A stretch of DNA of 64,000 nucleotides from Colias croceus (Eukaryota > Arthropoda > Insecta > Lepidoptera > Pieridae), in NCBI RefSeq assembly GCF_905220415.1, contig NC_059547.1, forward strand, positions 2,554,501-2,618,500, read 5' to 3'. Made by a program: the position numbers and the translations under genes. The notes beneath the pieces were generated by a model that did not search any database, was not told where the DNA came from, and saw only the letters and a list, made by a program, of their open reading frames with translations. How positions within the stretch are numbered: the stretch's first letter is position 1; each line of letters begins with the position of its first letter. Positions 24,301-34,900 of this stretch are shown here, piece by piece.

Positions 24301-25864
24301 ACATAAAATGTATAAGGTAAACAATGGTTGCTAATTTGTTTAAAGAACGACTCGCTCTAAGTAATATGGAATGCAATCGAGTAATAGCGTGGTCTAATTT
24401 ATAGATTATTGAATACACTAAAGCCCCGTAATCAAGGTAAACATTTGTTTAACAGCACAGTTGCATCAACCTAGAGAAACATAACATATCAACTCTGCAA
24501 TGTGCTGTAACTGGCAACGCTAAAACTTTCTGAATGCTGAGTTGATAACGCATGTTGAAAAGTTTTCAGGATGACACCGTTTAAACATTTCCAAGCTAGA
24601 TTTATTTATTGTACATTAGCGTTATTAAATCTGAATATAAATAGTAAGTCATGGTGTATGTACATTGTACAACACCAAATGCATGTAGTATGTAAGGCAA
24701 AGGTCGTTCAAATTACTACATATCCAGATTACAGGTAATGTACCATCATTAGCTACAACAAGATTGTTGATCTATTGCCAATGTTTTCCATGAATTCAAA
24801 GCTTTTTCTAATATTTACAGATCTTACCTCCAGCAGCTTCAATCCTCTTCTTCAAAGCGCGTATCATCTGGTTGCCGACTTCCTCCATGAAGGGAACCAT
24901 CAGTTTTATCTTCGAGCTGGTGAACGCTGGACTCAATGTGGTCCGCATGTCTTTCCATTCTTCTCCTGTAACAGATTTGTTGTTAACTTGGTTTTATTGT
25001 AATTGTTATAATCGAATTAGAATTTGATAAATTGATGTTATTGTAATTGTTATAATCAGATTCACATTAGAATTTACGTTGTCTTTAGACTAGCCGCTAG
25101 GCTATATGTTATTATAATTTTTATCTTTTTACGATAATTTCATATTTTTTATAAATTTTGTTTATTAATTAGTATTATCTATTTAATCGCCATCAATTAT
25201 AATATTATAATTATCAAATTCTGCATATATGCGCAATTGACACTTACCTTTCAAAGAGAAAAGGTTCCTCCCAAATATAGGTTCTACCTCCTCATCCGTG
25301 AATCCGCGGTGGTCGAGGAAATAGTCAAAGTCTTTTATAATTATCTTCTTTATCAATTCCATGTCTTTCACTAGTACTACTGGAATCATAAACTCAAATT
25401 TACCAACGAATCTGTAACAAAAGAAACAATTTTTATAGGACAGGATTGTTCTGTAAAGCACAATAATTATAATGTATTCAACCTCTTTTACAACTTATTT
25501 TATTTCACACTAACAAGTTCCTGTAACTATTTAGTTAAGTTATCCTGCTTATAGCTTAAATAATTTAACGTCGAAAAAATCTAAACAGACACAAAACCAT
25601 GAAAACAGCACTTATAAACCTGTTTAGCCCTGCATCAATTTTACATAATAATAGTTGAACCAACCTTTCATTAGGGAATGTATTGTAAAATTTCTCCAAA
25701 TCATAAACAAAATGGTATTTCCTCGCAACAACTGGCCACATGTTCCCAACAAGGGGAATCGGGTCGATTTGCCGAACTCCATTTGCTGTGAATCTTGAGT
25801 AAATTTGCCGAAGATTTATGTAAATTATAGCCAGGATCACACACGTCCATATTAGAAAAATCAT
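18390..25864 (-). CDS. CYP9A: Cytochrome P450, CYP9A type (gene 2), I-helix Ser variant
   Basis: Second tandem copy, same role and layout as gene 1. Exons: 25665-25864, 25248-25411, 24828-24965, 23244-23443, 21285-21420, 20077-20175, 19439-19660, 19104-19204, 18844-19012, 18390-18556; 531 residues plus TGA. All splice sites are GT-AG (exon 1 donor GTTGGT). Anchor, WKDMR, EVLR, PERF and PFGGGPRNCIG (Cys475) are intact. The odd feature is the I-helix motif AGFES in place of AGFET at 329-333: the conserved oxygen-activating Thr333 is Ser (TCA versus ACC, two base changes). Ser keeps a hydroxyl, so activity may persist with altered coupling; this is inference. Exon 8 has KIYN where genes 1, 3 and 4 have KDYN. 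Introns 4 and 6 carry SINE tails shared with neighbouring copies, and intron 3 holds a repeat also found in gene 4. Confidence 0.95.
19439..19660 (-). other. Exon 7 of gene 2 with AGFES in the I-helix
   Basis: Listed separately because it carries the unusual Ser333. The codon is TCA where genes 1, 3 and 4 have a Thr codon; the rest of the motif (AGFE, then ISIATSF) is intact. Confidence 0.9.
19684..19742 (-). repeat. SINE tail fragment, intron 6 of gene 2
   Basis: Minus-strand copy of the SINE end (CAGCAGCGGGAACGG, TGATGATGATGACGATGA). Gene 3 has it at the same place (30245-30312); gene 1 does not. Confidence 0.6.
19925..20056 (+). mobile_element. Helentron-like element, subtype B (5' truncated)
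   Basis: Intron 6 of gene 2, beside exon 6. Contains CGCGTGATTCGACGTAT, CACTTCTTACGTGTGTACAC and the hairpin TGTGTACACTAGTAAACGCACA, then a T-run. It ends about 20 bp from the exon 6 donor. Confidence 0.55.
20233..20502 (-). mobile_element. Lep1-type Helitron, near full length
   Basis: Minus-strand copy in intron 5 of gene 2, ending GGGTAAAGACGCGGGTGGAAAG + CTAG shortly above exon 6. The 3' hairpin is decayed, and the 5' end has a short TAGTAT expansion. Confidence 0.7.
21636..21820 (+). repeat. SINE tail fragment, intron 4 of gene 2
   Basis: Same fragment and same intron as in genes 1 and 3, including the flank GATATTGACAATCGTGGCAT. Confidence 0.6.
22605..23100 (+). mobile_element. Helitron-like element with (TCTG)n tract
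   Basis: About 495 bp in intron 4 of gene 2: 5' segment AATCTGTAGAAGGGTCAATT, an internal TCTG microsatellite (22727-22771), and a GC-rich 3' end GGAGTCGCGGGCGGAAGCTAG. A 5' fragment recurs at 38185-38360, and shorter relatives lie at 39085-39130 (plus) and 40880-40930 (minus). Confidence 0.6.
23655..23875 (+). repeat. Dispersed repeat in intron 3 of gene 2 (empty-site copy)
   Basis: Begins GATGTGACAACGTCTTATAA and ends CAGACAACCAATTTTTTTGT. A close copy is at 51348-51725 in intron 3 of gene 4, where a MITE interrupts it. Here the sequence ACTTTACAGAC is continuous. The class is unknown; inverted GACGTGACAACGTC-type ends in the other copy suggest a MITE. Confidence 0.6.
23961..24130 (-). mobile_element. 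Helitron fragment (CTAGCTGCGCTTCGCGG end)
   Basis: Minus-strand element of another Helitron subtype; related ends are at 32993, 35663, 58309 and, on the plus strand, 59438. Intron 3 of gene 2. Confidence 0.5.
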
Positions 25865-26561
25865 GATCTGTTGAAAAAATAATACTTTAGTATTTGCGAA
25901 ACATTTGCAAAATTTCTGAAAACACCAACGTTAAGGTAGCAAGCACCTCACTTAAAGAGAGCATTACATTTTCTCATTTAGTGCTTTCCTACCTATTGGA
26001 TTTCATTCGTATTCATAGTATGTGATCATTAAATTCTCTCAATTATTGCTTTCATTCCTATACGTCTTATCTATACTTATTCTTTAGAATATTATAAAAA
26101 AAAAGTTTATGTAAGAGCGCTGTATCGTGTGACCAATAAACTCGGTGACCTTCTGTGACCTGTGATTTGTTCGCAGTAGTAATCAAATAGAATCTAATCT
26201 GACATAACAGTACGGGAGCTAGCAACGTTTTAAAAAGCCCGGACTCTAACCGAAATAGCAAGAGGAAGAGTATATCAAAGAACCAACTATACTAAAATTC
26301 TCTCTTGTCAACGTTGCTACCTCCTAATACCAGTTTATATTAATTTATGTTTATAATAGCTCTGCTAGACGATTTTTGTGTAGACAATTTTGAAAATGAA
26401 GAGTCTTGTTTCGAAACTGTTGGAAATTTGCACAAATTGATCTGGCTGTTCCCAGTAGGGGTAAAAAGTAAACAACTCGATTACAAAATATACTTAGGTA
26501 AAATAAAAGTTTTAAATTACTTATAAAGGATGCTACAATATAAAGAGTCCAATCAGATCAC

Positions 26562-26790
26562 TACATAATATAAAACAAAGTCGCTTTCTCTGTCCCTATG
26601 TCGCTTTGTATGCTTAAATCTTTAAAACTACGCAACGGATTTAGATTTTTTTTAATTCTGGTTTTTTAATTCTGGTCTGGTGGTTTTTTTTAATAGATAG
26701 AGTGATTCAAGAGGAAGGTTTTAGTATATAATTTATTAGGTTTTAGACAAAACGGGCGAAGCCGTTACTAATAAAACGTGGTAAGCTAGT
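26562..26790 (+). mobile_element. Helitron, non-autonomous
   Basis: Same subtype as 592-782. It lies just downstream (gene sense) of the gene 2 leader donor, in the leader intron, and ends GTGGTAAGCTAG with a disrupted 3' hairpin (CGGGCGAAGCCGTTACT). Confidence 0.6.
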
Positions 26791-26835
26791 TACTAATAAA
26801 ACAAAGAATTAATAGGTAAATCATAAAACACTTAC

Positions 26836-26976
26836 TGCCAACCAACGAGACACGTTAGCAATGAATTAGGTACAACACGTAAATAATACAAACCAGACAG
26901 CGACAACCTGTTTTATTTGAATGAGATGAATCACGTTGACTTCGTTATCGTAGTACAGGGTGCTTGATTTTAAATA
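26836..26976 (-). promoter_or_regulatory. Leader exon and promoter block of gene 2
   Basis: Same block as upstream of gene 1: donor GCA|GTAAGT at 26836, a leader matching gene 1 except for a missing stretch after the donor, then the conserved CAAATAAAACAGG, GTGATTCATC and GTAGTACG... segment, with TATTTAAAA at the upstream edge in place of the gene 1 TATATAAAA. Conservation outside coding sequence among the copies is the main support. Confidence 0.5.
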
Positions 26977-27269
26977 TTTTTTATTACATTATTTTTAATA
27001 GATCATTCGTTATATAGAGTCAGTTAATTCGATTTGACATTTATCCTCACTCCCCACTACACAAAATAAGTGGGATGTGATGTTTCACAAAATAAAGGAA
27101 ATAATTACCACTAGGTAACAGTCTTCTTTAATAGTTACCTATTAGATACGATTGGTTGTTAATGTTACATGTTAAATGACATTTATTTATTTTCTTTTTT
27201 CAGATATAACTAAGTAAATCTGTAAAAAAATAAATATATTTTTTCAAATCTAAGATGTATAATTAGGTA

Positions 27270-27395
27270 TCTGGTTCATCTATTTGAAAAAAGAACTGCA
27301 TCTGGAATTTTATTAGTATTTTTTACGTACTCAGCGTATGCAAAACTATAAACTCCTTTGAGCTTAGTATACCAACAGGGAGACACCCTGTATAT
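27270..27395. mobile_element. MITE fragment, Tc1/mariner-like, at the gene 2/gene 3 junction
   Basis: Matches 17490-17670 together with its downstream flank, so it belongs to the duplicated unit rather than being a new insertion. Confidence 0.6.
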
Positions 27396-28494
27396 ACAAA
27401 GCTAATATTTAGGTACTTCAATCGTAAACAATCCAAATGATCATAAAGATAGTTTGGTTGACCTCGAATTATAAACCTTCTTATTTTCAAAACCTATTCA
27501 GTTAATTTTTTATGCCATTGTAATCGATTTTGAATACCTGCGTTTTTGTAGTTTTTCTTGCCCAACATAATATAAGATCTATTACTCTATCTATTTAAAA
27601 AACCGCATCAAAATCCGTTGCGTAGTTTTAAAGATTTAAGCATACAAAGGGACATAGGGAAATAGGGACAGAGAAAGCAACTTTGTTTTATACTATGTAC
27701 TATTAATGCACAGTATTACAATATCTATAAATATTGTAATACCTACTGTGGTACTATGTGTTAGTTTATCTTATAGTTAAATTCCCGTTGATGATTGTAT
27801 TTCATTTAATAGTAGACATGATTGAAAAACATTTGTACTTATTTATATTCAAAGTAAATGATTTCGGTAAAGTTTTATATTGGATTCCACACTACTACCT
27901 AAGGCAATCCTGCACTTTTTATTCACACTGAGAATTTTTCCTTTCATATTTAAAAATCCCTGAGATATGGGCATAAAAATCTAAATAACAAGTCACGATA
28001 TGGGCCAAATGCGTTTTGTTAAATTATTATCGACCGATTTTCTAAAAGCGAAAGATGGTGAGCAGCCATATTTCTTTTGCCAGATTTTCCCAATCTTTGA
28101 AAACGAATCTTTCACACATGATCGGTACGTTAGAGATGTGGTTATTCATACAAATAATTTATTTATTGGTTCGTAACTGCTGGTGGAAGTCAAAAGATAT
28201 GATTTTAGTCTTTATAATAAGTACCTATTATAAGTAAGTAAGGTGGTAAATGTTAAAATATGTAATGACGTTTCAAAAGTGCTTCTAAAAGAAGTCTAAT
28301 TGAATAAATAAATGTTTGAGTTTGAGTTTATAAAAATACTTTCCGTGCCTTTCCTTGTAATAATTAATTAGCTCCTTTGTCTATTTAATATTTAAATTTA
28401 ACAGGAATCGGATGGGGATAAATAATTATTAAGATATTAATATTGACTATAAGTAGTTAATATCTTAATCTTACGAAAAAAATAATTTTCATTA

Positions 28495-28703
28495 TTGAAG
28501 TGAAACTTCTTTATCGGGGTTGGAAAAAATAACATTTTTTCTTTACGCGTGACATTTTTCCGTTACGCGCCATCTTTTTCTTATCCCTACCACGCGTGAT
28601 TCGACGTATTCTGTAAAGTTGCATATAGTAAATTATTTTTTGAAAAATAAGTTCATGAAGAAGTTTCACTTCTTACGTGTGTACACTAGTACACGCACAC
28701 GTT
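28495..28703 (+). mobile_element. Helentron-like element, subtype B (full length)
   Basis: Plus strand: TTGAAGTGAAACTTCTTTAT at the 5' end, tandem TTACGCG segments inside, inverted AAGAAGTTTCACTTC, then a 23-nt hairpin GTGTGTACACTAGTACACGCACAC and a T-rich end. It lies just beyond the gene 3 poly(A) signal. Confidence 0.65.
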
Positions 28704-28758
28704 GTTTTTATTCACTAAAGTTCAATAAATAGACGAAATATTGTATTGCATGTAGTCA

Positions 28759-28764
28759 TTTATT
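28759..28764 (-). terminator. Poly(A) signal of gene 3
   Basis: AATAAA on the minus strand about 225 nt after the TGA, in the conserved context. The shorter 3' UTR reflects loss of a stretch present after genes 1 and 2. The Helentron-like element at 28495-28703 begins about 55 bp further on. Confidence 0.55.
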
Positions 28765-28987
28765 TCCTCTATAAGTTACTTACAATAAAAAATACTTTAC
28801 TCGTAAAAATTGAACAAATTATTACAAATAAATTATTACATTTTAACAATAACATCCATATAAAAGCTTTAACATTAGCAACAACAATATTTATTTATTA
28901 TTTATAACCAATATCTTGTTTTTTAATCTGCTCGATGAAAAATTAATTTAAACTTTCCGCACTTATCAATACAGTTCATTTTTCCAT

Positions 28988-31900
28988 TCACTGCCTTATT
29001 TTGAAATTCAGCCAATGTCCCCCATCAAGACTAATGTTAAAGCTTGCCATTGACAGCTTGCTTGGTATACACGTCTTACTGCAGGGTGATACCTCCATGT
29101 GTAGAATAATTTGATAAATTAGCATTTTTACTTCCAGCAGCGCAAATCTTGAACCTGAAATGAACGAATATGGTTATTAAAGTAATCGACCTAAAGTACA
29201 GTGCTTTCTGCAATATTATTGTTTGTTTAAAAATGATATACAAGCAATTATAAATATTTTTAAGCATCAAGATTTAAGATAACCTTCTTGCTATCGTACA
29301 AATGTTATGAATGTTTATAATAATATTATAGTTCAAGTCGTTAAAGCATTAGGTACTGATGAGTTTTTGTTAAGAATAAGGGCGCCTAATCTTTTCTGAA
29401 TGCTTTATTTACCAAGCAATCAATATTTAACTTACCAATACAATTCCTGGGTCCACCACCAAACGGCATATACGTCATTGGATTAATTTTATCTTTATTT
29501 TCCTCTGAGAAGCGTTCGGGGTCGAATTTCTCAGGATTAGGGAAGAATTTGGGATCACGATGAATGCACCACATTGGCATTATCACTAACTCCCCTTTGT
29601 GGATCTAGAAAAAAATAGAATTTTGGCATAATTACGAATATTCCATTTATGCCCAAGAAGGTATGAAAAAGCTGTACTCACAATGAAATCTTTGGTTGAT
29701 TCGCTATTAGGCTTTCCCATGTTGTAATCTTTTGCGCAAACTCTGTCCAACTGTAAAGCAGCAGGCCACAGTCTGAGCACCTCTGCAATTTTAAGAAAAG
29801 TTTTAATTAGAAGAAAATGAAAATTTAACGCCCAGTAACTAAAACTAATTTTGTTTTTAAAGAAGCTTCTAAACTTGCATCCAGTAATGCTTACATATGA
29901 GACTAGTATTTTACTTTGCAAGTATTTCTTCCTCTAACCACCCCACTTTGTTAGGTATCATCATAATATTATACAATCAACTGATTCGCTTACAAATAGA
30001 AAATTACCTGAAACCACCATATCCAAGTACGGTAAGGACTGTATGGTGTTGTATTCTATTTTGCCATTATTTTTCAGTGCGTCTTCTCTTATTTCCTTCG
30101 CCAGTCTATCCTGGATCTCCGGGTGTAAAGCGAGTTCGTGCAAAGTAAATGACGCAGCAATAGATATGGTTTCGAAGCCAGCTATGAAGAAGAGCACTGC
30201 TTGCGCAATCAGGTCATTGTCTGTCCACTCTGCAAAACGAATATCAATGAATCATCGTCATCATCGTCAGCCCATATCCGATCCCACTGCTGGGACACGG
30301 GCCTCCTATGAAGGAATTATTGAATATCTTGTTCAGAAATTAAAGATTTTAACGGATTTTAAACGCGATTTAATTTCTAAATGTAAAATACTCGCGTAAA
30401 ATAAAACACAAGAAAATACAATAACTATTTTGTTTGTTTTTAAGTATTTAGTTCGGACAAAGGAGCTAAAACGTCCCATATCGATTCTTGGAACTCAAAT
30501 AAACGATGTTATTGGAGTGAATGTTATGCTTCTTTTATTCACAGTTAATTGTTGAAAAAATAACTAATCTCTAATTAGGTAAGGAGTATTTAAGTTTGCT
30601 AGTCTTTTAATTTTATTTAGCAGCCATTCCCATTTAGCAGATTGGAGCAAAATTGCTCAAAATAGGGAGAAATGGATTGAGGGAAGAGAGGCCTTTGCTC
30701 AGCAGTGGGACAGCCATGGCTCATAATAATAAAATAATAATAATAAAGTCTTTTAAATGCGTTATGAGAATTGGGCCTATATTGACTCCTATGAGCTTTC
30801 TAGTGAGACATTATTTTTCAAACATTAAGTATTCTTTGTTATTAGTTGTAGTATTTATATTATTATAATTTAGTTAACTATTTACCTCTTTTTATTATTC
30901 TCTTTCCAACAGAGGATTCCTCCACAGAAGCAAAGCCTGCGTCAATGATAGCGTCTTTAGACTTTTCTTCATGATTCAGTTGACCTTTGAATAAAACAAT
31001 AATAAATGATTACCGAGTTTAACGTTATATATTTTTTCGAAATCTAATTTTAAATTTTAATTAATTGTAATAGCTGTAGCTCTATGTTCATTGTACATAT
31101 TTGAAGTTCATTAAAAACTTTTAACGGTTTAAAAAAAATCCATAATAAAAATGGCCGTATATAATAGTAATAATTGAACTATATGAAATTGCTGAAAATA
31201 GCAGTAATATATCACCAATATAGAACCCAAACATACATTTTATCTTATAATGACTCTAACCGCTCGATTGCTTGAGAAAAAAAATAGCCCGCTGCTCTGT
31301 TCCTTGCAACCCAACCACAGTTGCGAAAAGTTATTTCGTGCAACTGTGGTTGCAAAGCGACTTTCTCATTTCAATTTATTATAAACTCTATTTCAAAGTC
31401 ACAGAGTCTAACTTTTACGTATCTAAACCAAAGACATCTATTTGACTCGTCTATTTCTACCCAATACAACCAAACTTTCAAAAAAAATTTTTGGGAATAT
31501 CTTAGATTGTGTCTTATACAAGAAACATTAAAATATGCCGTAAGTGTAGTAATGCAGTCCTATAACAATAGATATAAAAGTGAATTTACCGCAAACTTCA
31601 AGTACTGAAGTACTATTTCTACTAGTTGCTCACTTTGGCTCAAACTAAGAGTTGAACAGCTTATTTTCATACAAATTATGTGGAGCTCGTATCGGAGTTA
31701 TTTATAAATAATGCTGCCATATTACATTAGTTTTGTCTCACATAATATGATATTGCTTGATAAAATTGCAACTTTTCCTTTTACAGGTATCTAATTCTTC
31801 ACAGTTTACAATATTCTCGTTTTATTTTGTGATTTCATCAATAAAAAAAATTCAAGAGTCGCGAGCGTTAGAAGATTCTGAACCAGTTTTGATTATTTAC

Positions 31901-34900
31901 TGATGTTGGAAAGCTGTTACTTCCCATACAAATTTTGTCTAAAATAATTCAGAGAATTTGATGTGATTAGTTTTTTGCAAAAAATATGTATGGTAAAATG
32001 TAAGTGTACCTTTCTTGGCTTCCATGAGGAGATGTATCATGTCAGGTCGGATTATTTTATTAGCCTCTCTATTGCGCATGGTGTCCATCACCAGTTGTGT
32101 GAAGAAACGTGTAGTTGCTTTTGAAAACACCGTCATTTTCAGCCTCTGAAATATCGTTATTGTATCTGTATAATTCACAATGAAACGGTGAAGGAAAACG
32201 TGAGGAAACGACATGTCAAAGAATCAAAAGTTCGCGACATGTGACATCTGCTAACATTTGGCCAGCGTGGAGGATTATGGCCTATTCCCTCATAGGAGGC
32301 CCATGTCCCAGCAGTGGGAACATAGTGGGCTGATGATATTGACAATCGTGGCATTGAAAATAATAAAAACAGCGTAATGAAAACATCGCCTTTCATTGCA
32401 TTTTATTTTTATCATTTTCTGCTTGTTATTCAAAAGGTATTCATTCACTCTATTATGAATTGCCTACTGTAGATACTTTACTACACTTATTATGAATAAA
32501 AAATATTCTTGTTATATAATTTTAATTTTATCATCAATTATATTCCGGTATTTCATTGACAATAAATAACCACAAAACAGATTTTCCAACTCCATTTTCT
32601 TAATCCATTCAACAACATTTATTCATACCAAAAGAGCTAAATGTTGCTGAGCTTGAATGAATCGACAATATTACGCAAAAGACTTGTACAACAATAATTG
32701 AATGTCTCACCTTAACAAGGCCAGGGAAAGCGTGGTACGCTAAGAGCATCATCTTCTGACTTATCTTGAATTGGGACGCTGTTTTCCCCATCTCATAGAA
32801 CTCATTGTTTCCCTCATAGGAATCCACTTTAAGACCGAAAGCACAGGACGCAATGACGTCATTGGCGTAACGTGTGGTGATGTCCTTACAGTCCATTTCT
32901 ATTGCACCACCTAAAGATGAAGAAAAACATTATTTATGACCAAGTTTGATGTGATGTTGGTAGGTACTGCTCATAGAATATCATATATATAACTAGCTAT
33001 GCTTCGCAGTTTCACTCGCGTGGCTCCACAGTCCACTCCTGCTGGTCTTAGCGTAATGATATATAGCCTTCCTTAATAAATGGGCTTACTAACACCGAAA
33101 TAATTTTTCAAATCCGACCTGTAGTTCCTGAGATAAGCGCGTTCCCATTAAATAAGTACACTAGCTTCCGCCCACGACTTTGTACGTGCATCCCCGTTTT
33201 TCCCCGTTCTCGCAAGAATTTCGGGAAATCCTTTCTTAGCGGATGCCTACGTCCTAACATCTACCTGCATGCCAAATTTCGGAATCGAATCGGAATTTAT
33301 AACCAGGGATGTAAATTGTACAAAGATATATGTAATTAAAATACCAACCAAATTAATTAAACACTTTGATTATAGATCTGTAATAAAATAATTTGCACGC
33401 TGTTAAATAACGGCTAGACATGCTGTAATATTATATTGTAAGTAATAAAGGATTTATTTATTTATTTATTTACCTAACTAAATCTAGATTACAAGATAAT
33501 TGTACCGTTAACTACGACAACATTCTTGATCTATTGCTATAAATGTTAGTATGTTATAGGTATTTATAGGTGTTCAAAAAGAGCACATATAAATACCTAA
33601 AAACCGACTGCTAGCTAAGGATTCTCCAAGTTATCCCTAACGATTTCCCTCTCTTTTATATCCTTCCCCTTTTCTGAGGACAGCAACACATCCATTTCCC
33701 AGTGGAGTTGATGCTTATGGGCGGCGTGTATCGCTTAACACCAGGCGACGCGTCTGCTCGTTTGCTATCCCATAACATAAAAAAAAATGTTTACCATGAA
33801 TTCCAAGCTTTTCCCTATATTTACAGATCTTACCTCCAGCAGCTTCAATCTTCTTCTTCAAAGCGCGTATCATCTGGTTCCCGACTTCCTCCATGAAGGG
33901 AACCATCGCTTTTATCTTCGAGCTGGTGAACGCTGGACTCATTGTGGACCGCATATCTTTCCATTCTTCGCCTGTAACAAAATTGTTATTAACTTGTTGT
34001 TATTGTAATTGTTTTTATCGAATTCTCAGTTGACTGGTTAGGGTTTTGACTGTAACATAAAAAATAGACTTATTCTTGAAGCACTTTGTTTTACTACAGT
34101 TTTACCATTTACCAATGTTGAGTTAATGATTCAGCCTGACATAAACAAAACAGCGAATGTTATTAAGACCATTCTAATTGTAAAATAATTTTTAAAAACG
34201 ATAGAGCCATTTTAAACTTTATTATATAACATTTTATAAATTTTACAATAAATTAATCAATGTACAGTAGGCGGCCTTATCGCTGGCAGCGATATCTACC
34301 AGGCAACCCAAAAAAGACGAGGACAATAATAATTATATTATTAATCATGGTGGTGCATAATAAATAAAAGTGCAAGAATCAGAATAAAATATTTATATAC
34401 TATAACTACATAGTATTTACATACATATATATACCTGTATTATAAATATTATTATATAGGTACTATTTATTAATCTTATTGTAAATAGCTAACATCAATT
34501 TTGTTTTGTTTATAATGTCTTTTTAAAAGCTTCATTCACTTCTTGAGCAATTTATTATAACATAACAAAATTGGCCTGGGTCATAAAATAAATAATAATA
34601 ATTAGGTAATTGTTAATGCGGGTGAAGAAAAGTCGAGTGAGAAATTATAATATTGAGTACAAGTCTCTCGTTTTCAATTTATGATAAGAGTTGTCTATAT
34701 TTGTGTACAAAAGCCTACGACTTTCTATGAAAATATCACAGCGAAAAAAAATAAAATGAGTACCACTCTAAGGTTCCACTAATGCAAAACCTTGAAAATT
34801 TCACGAGCGTACTAAAGTAGCAAATAATTATTGACAGTCTGTAATTGACACCTTTTTGGAAAATTGATAAGTACTTCATTATGCTTTTTATTGCTTTTTA

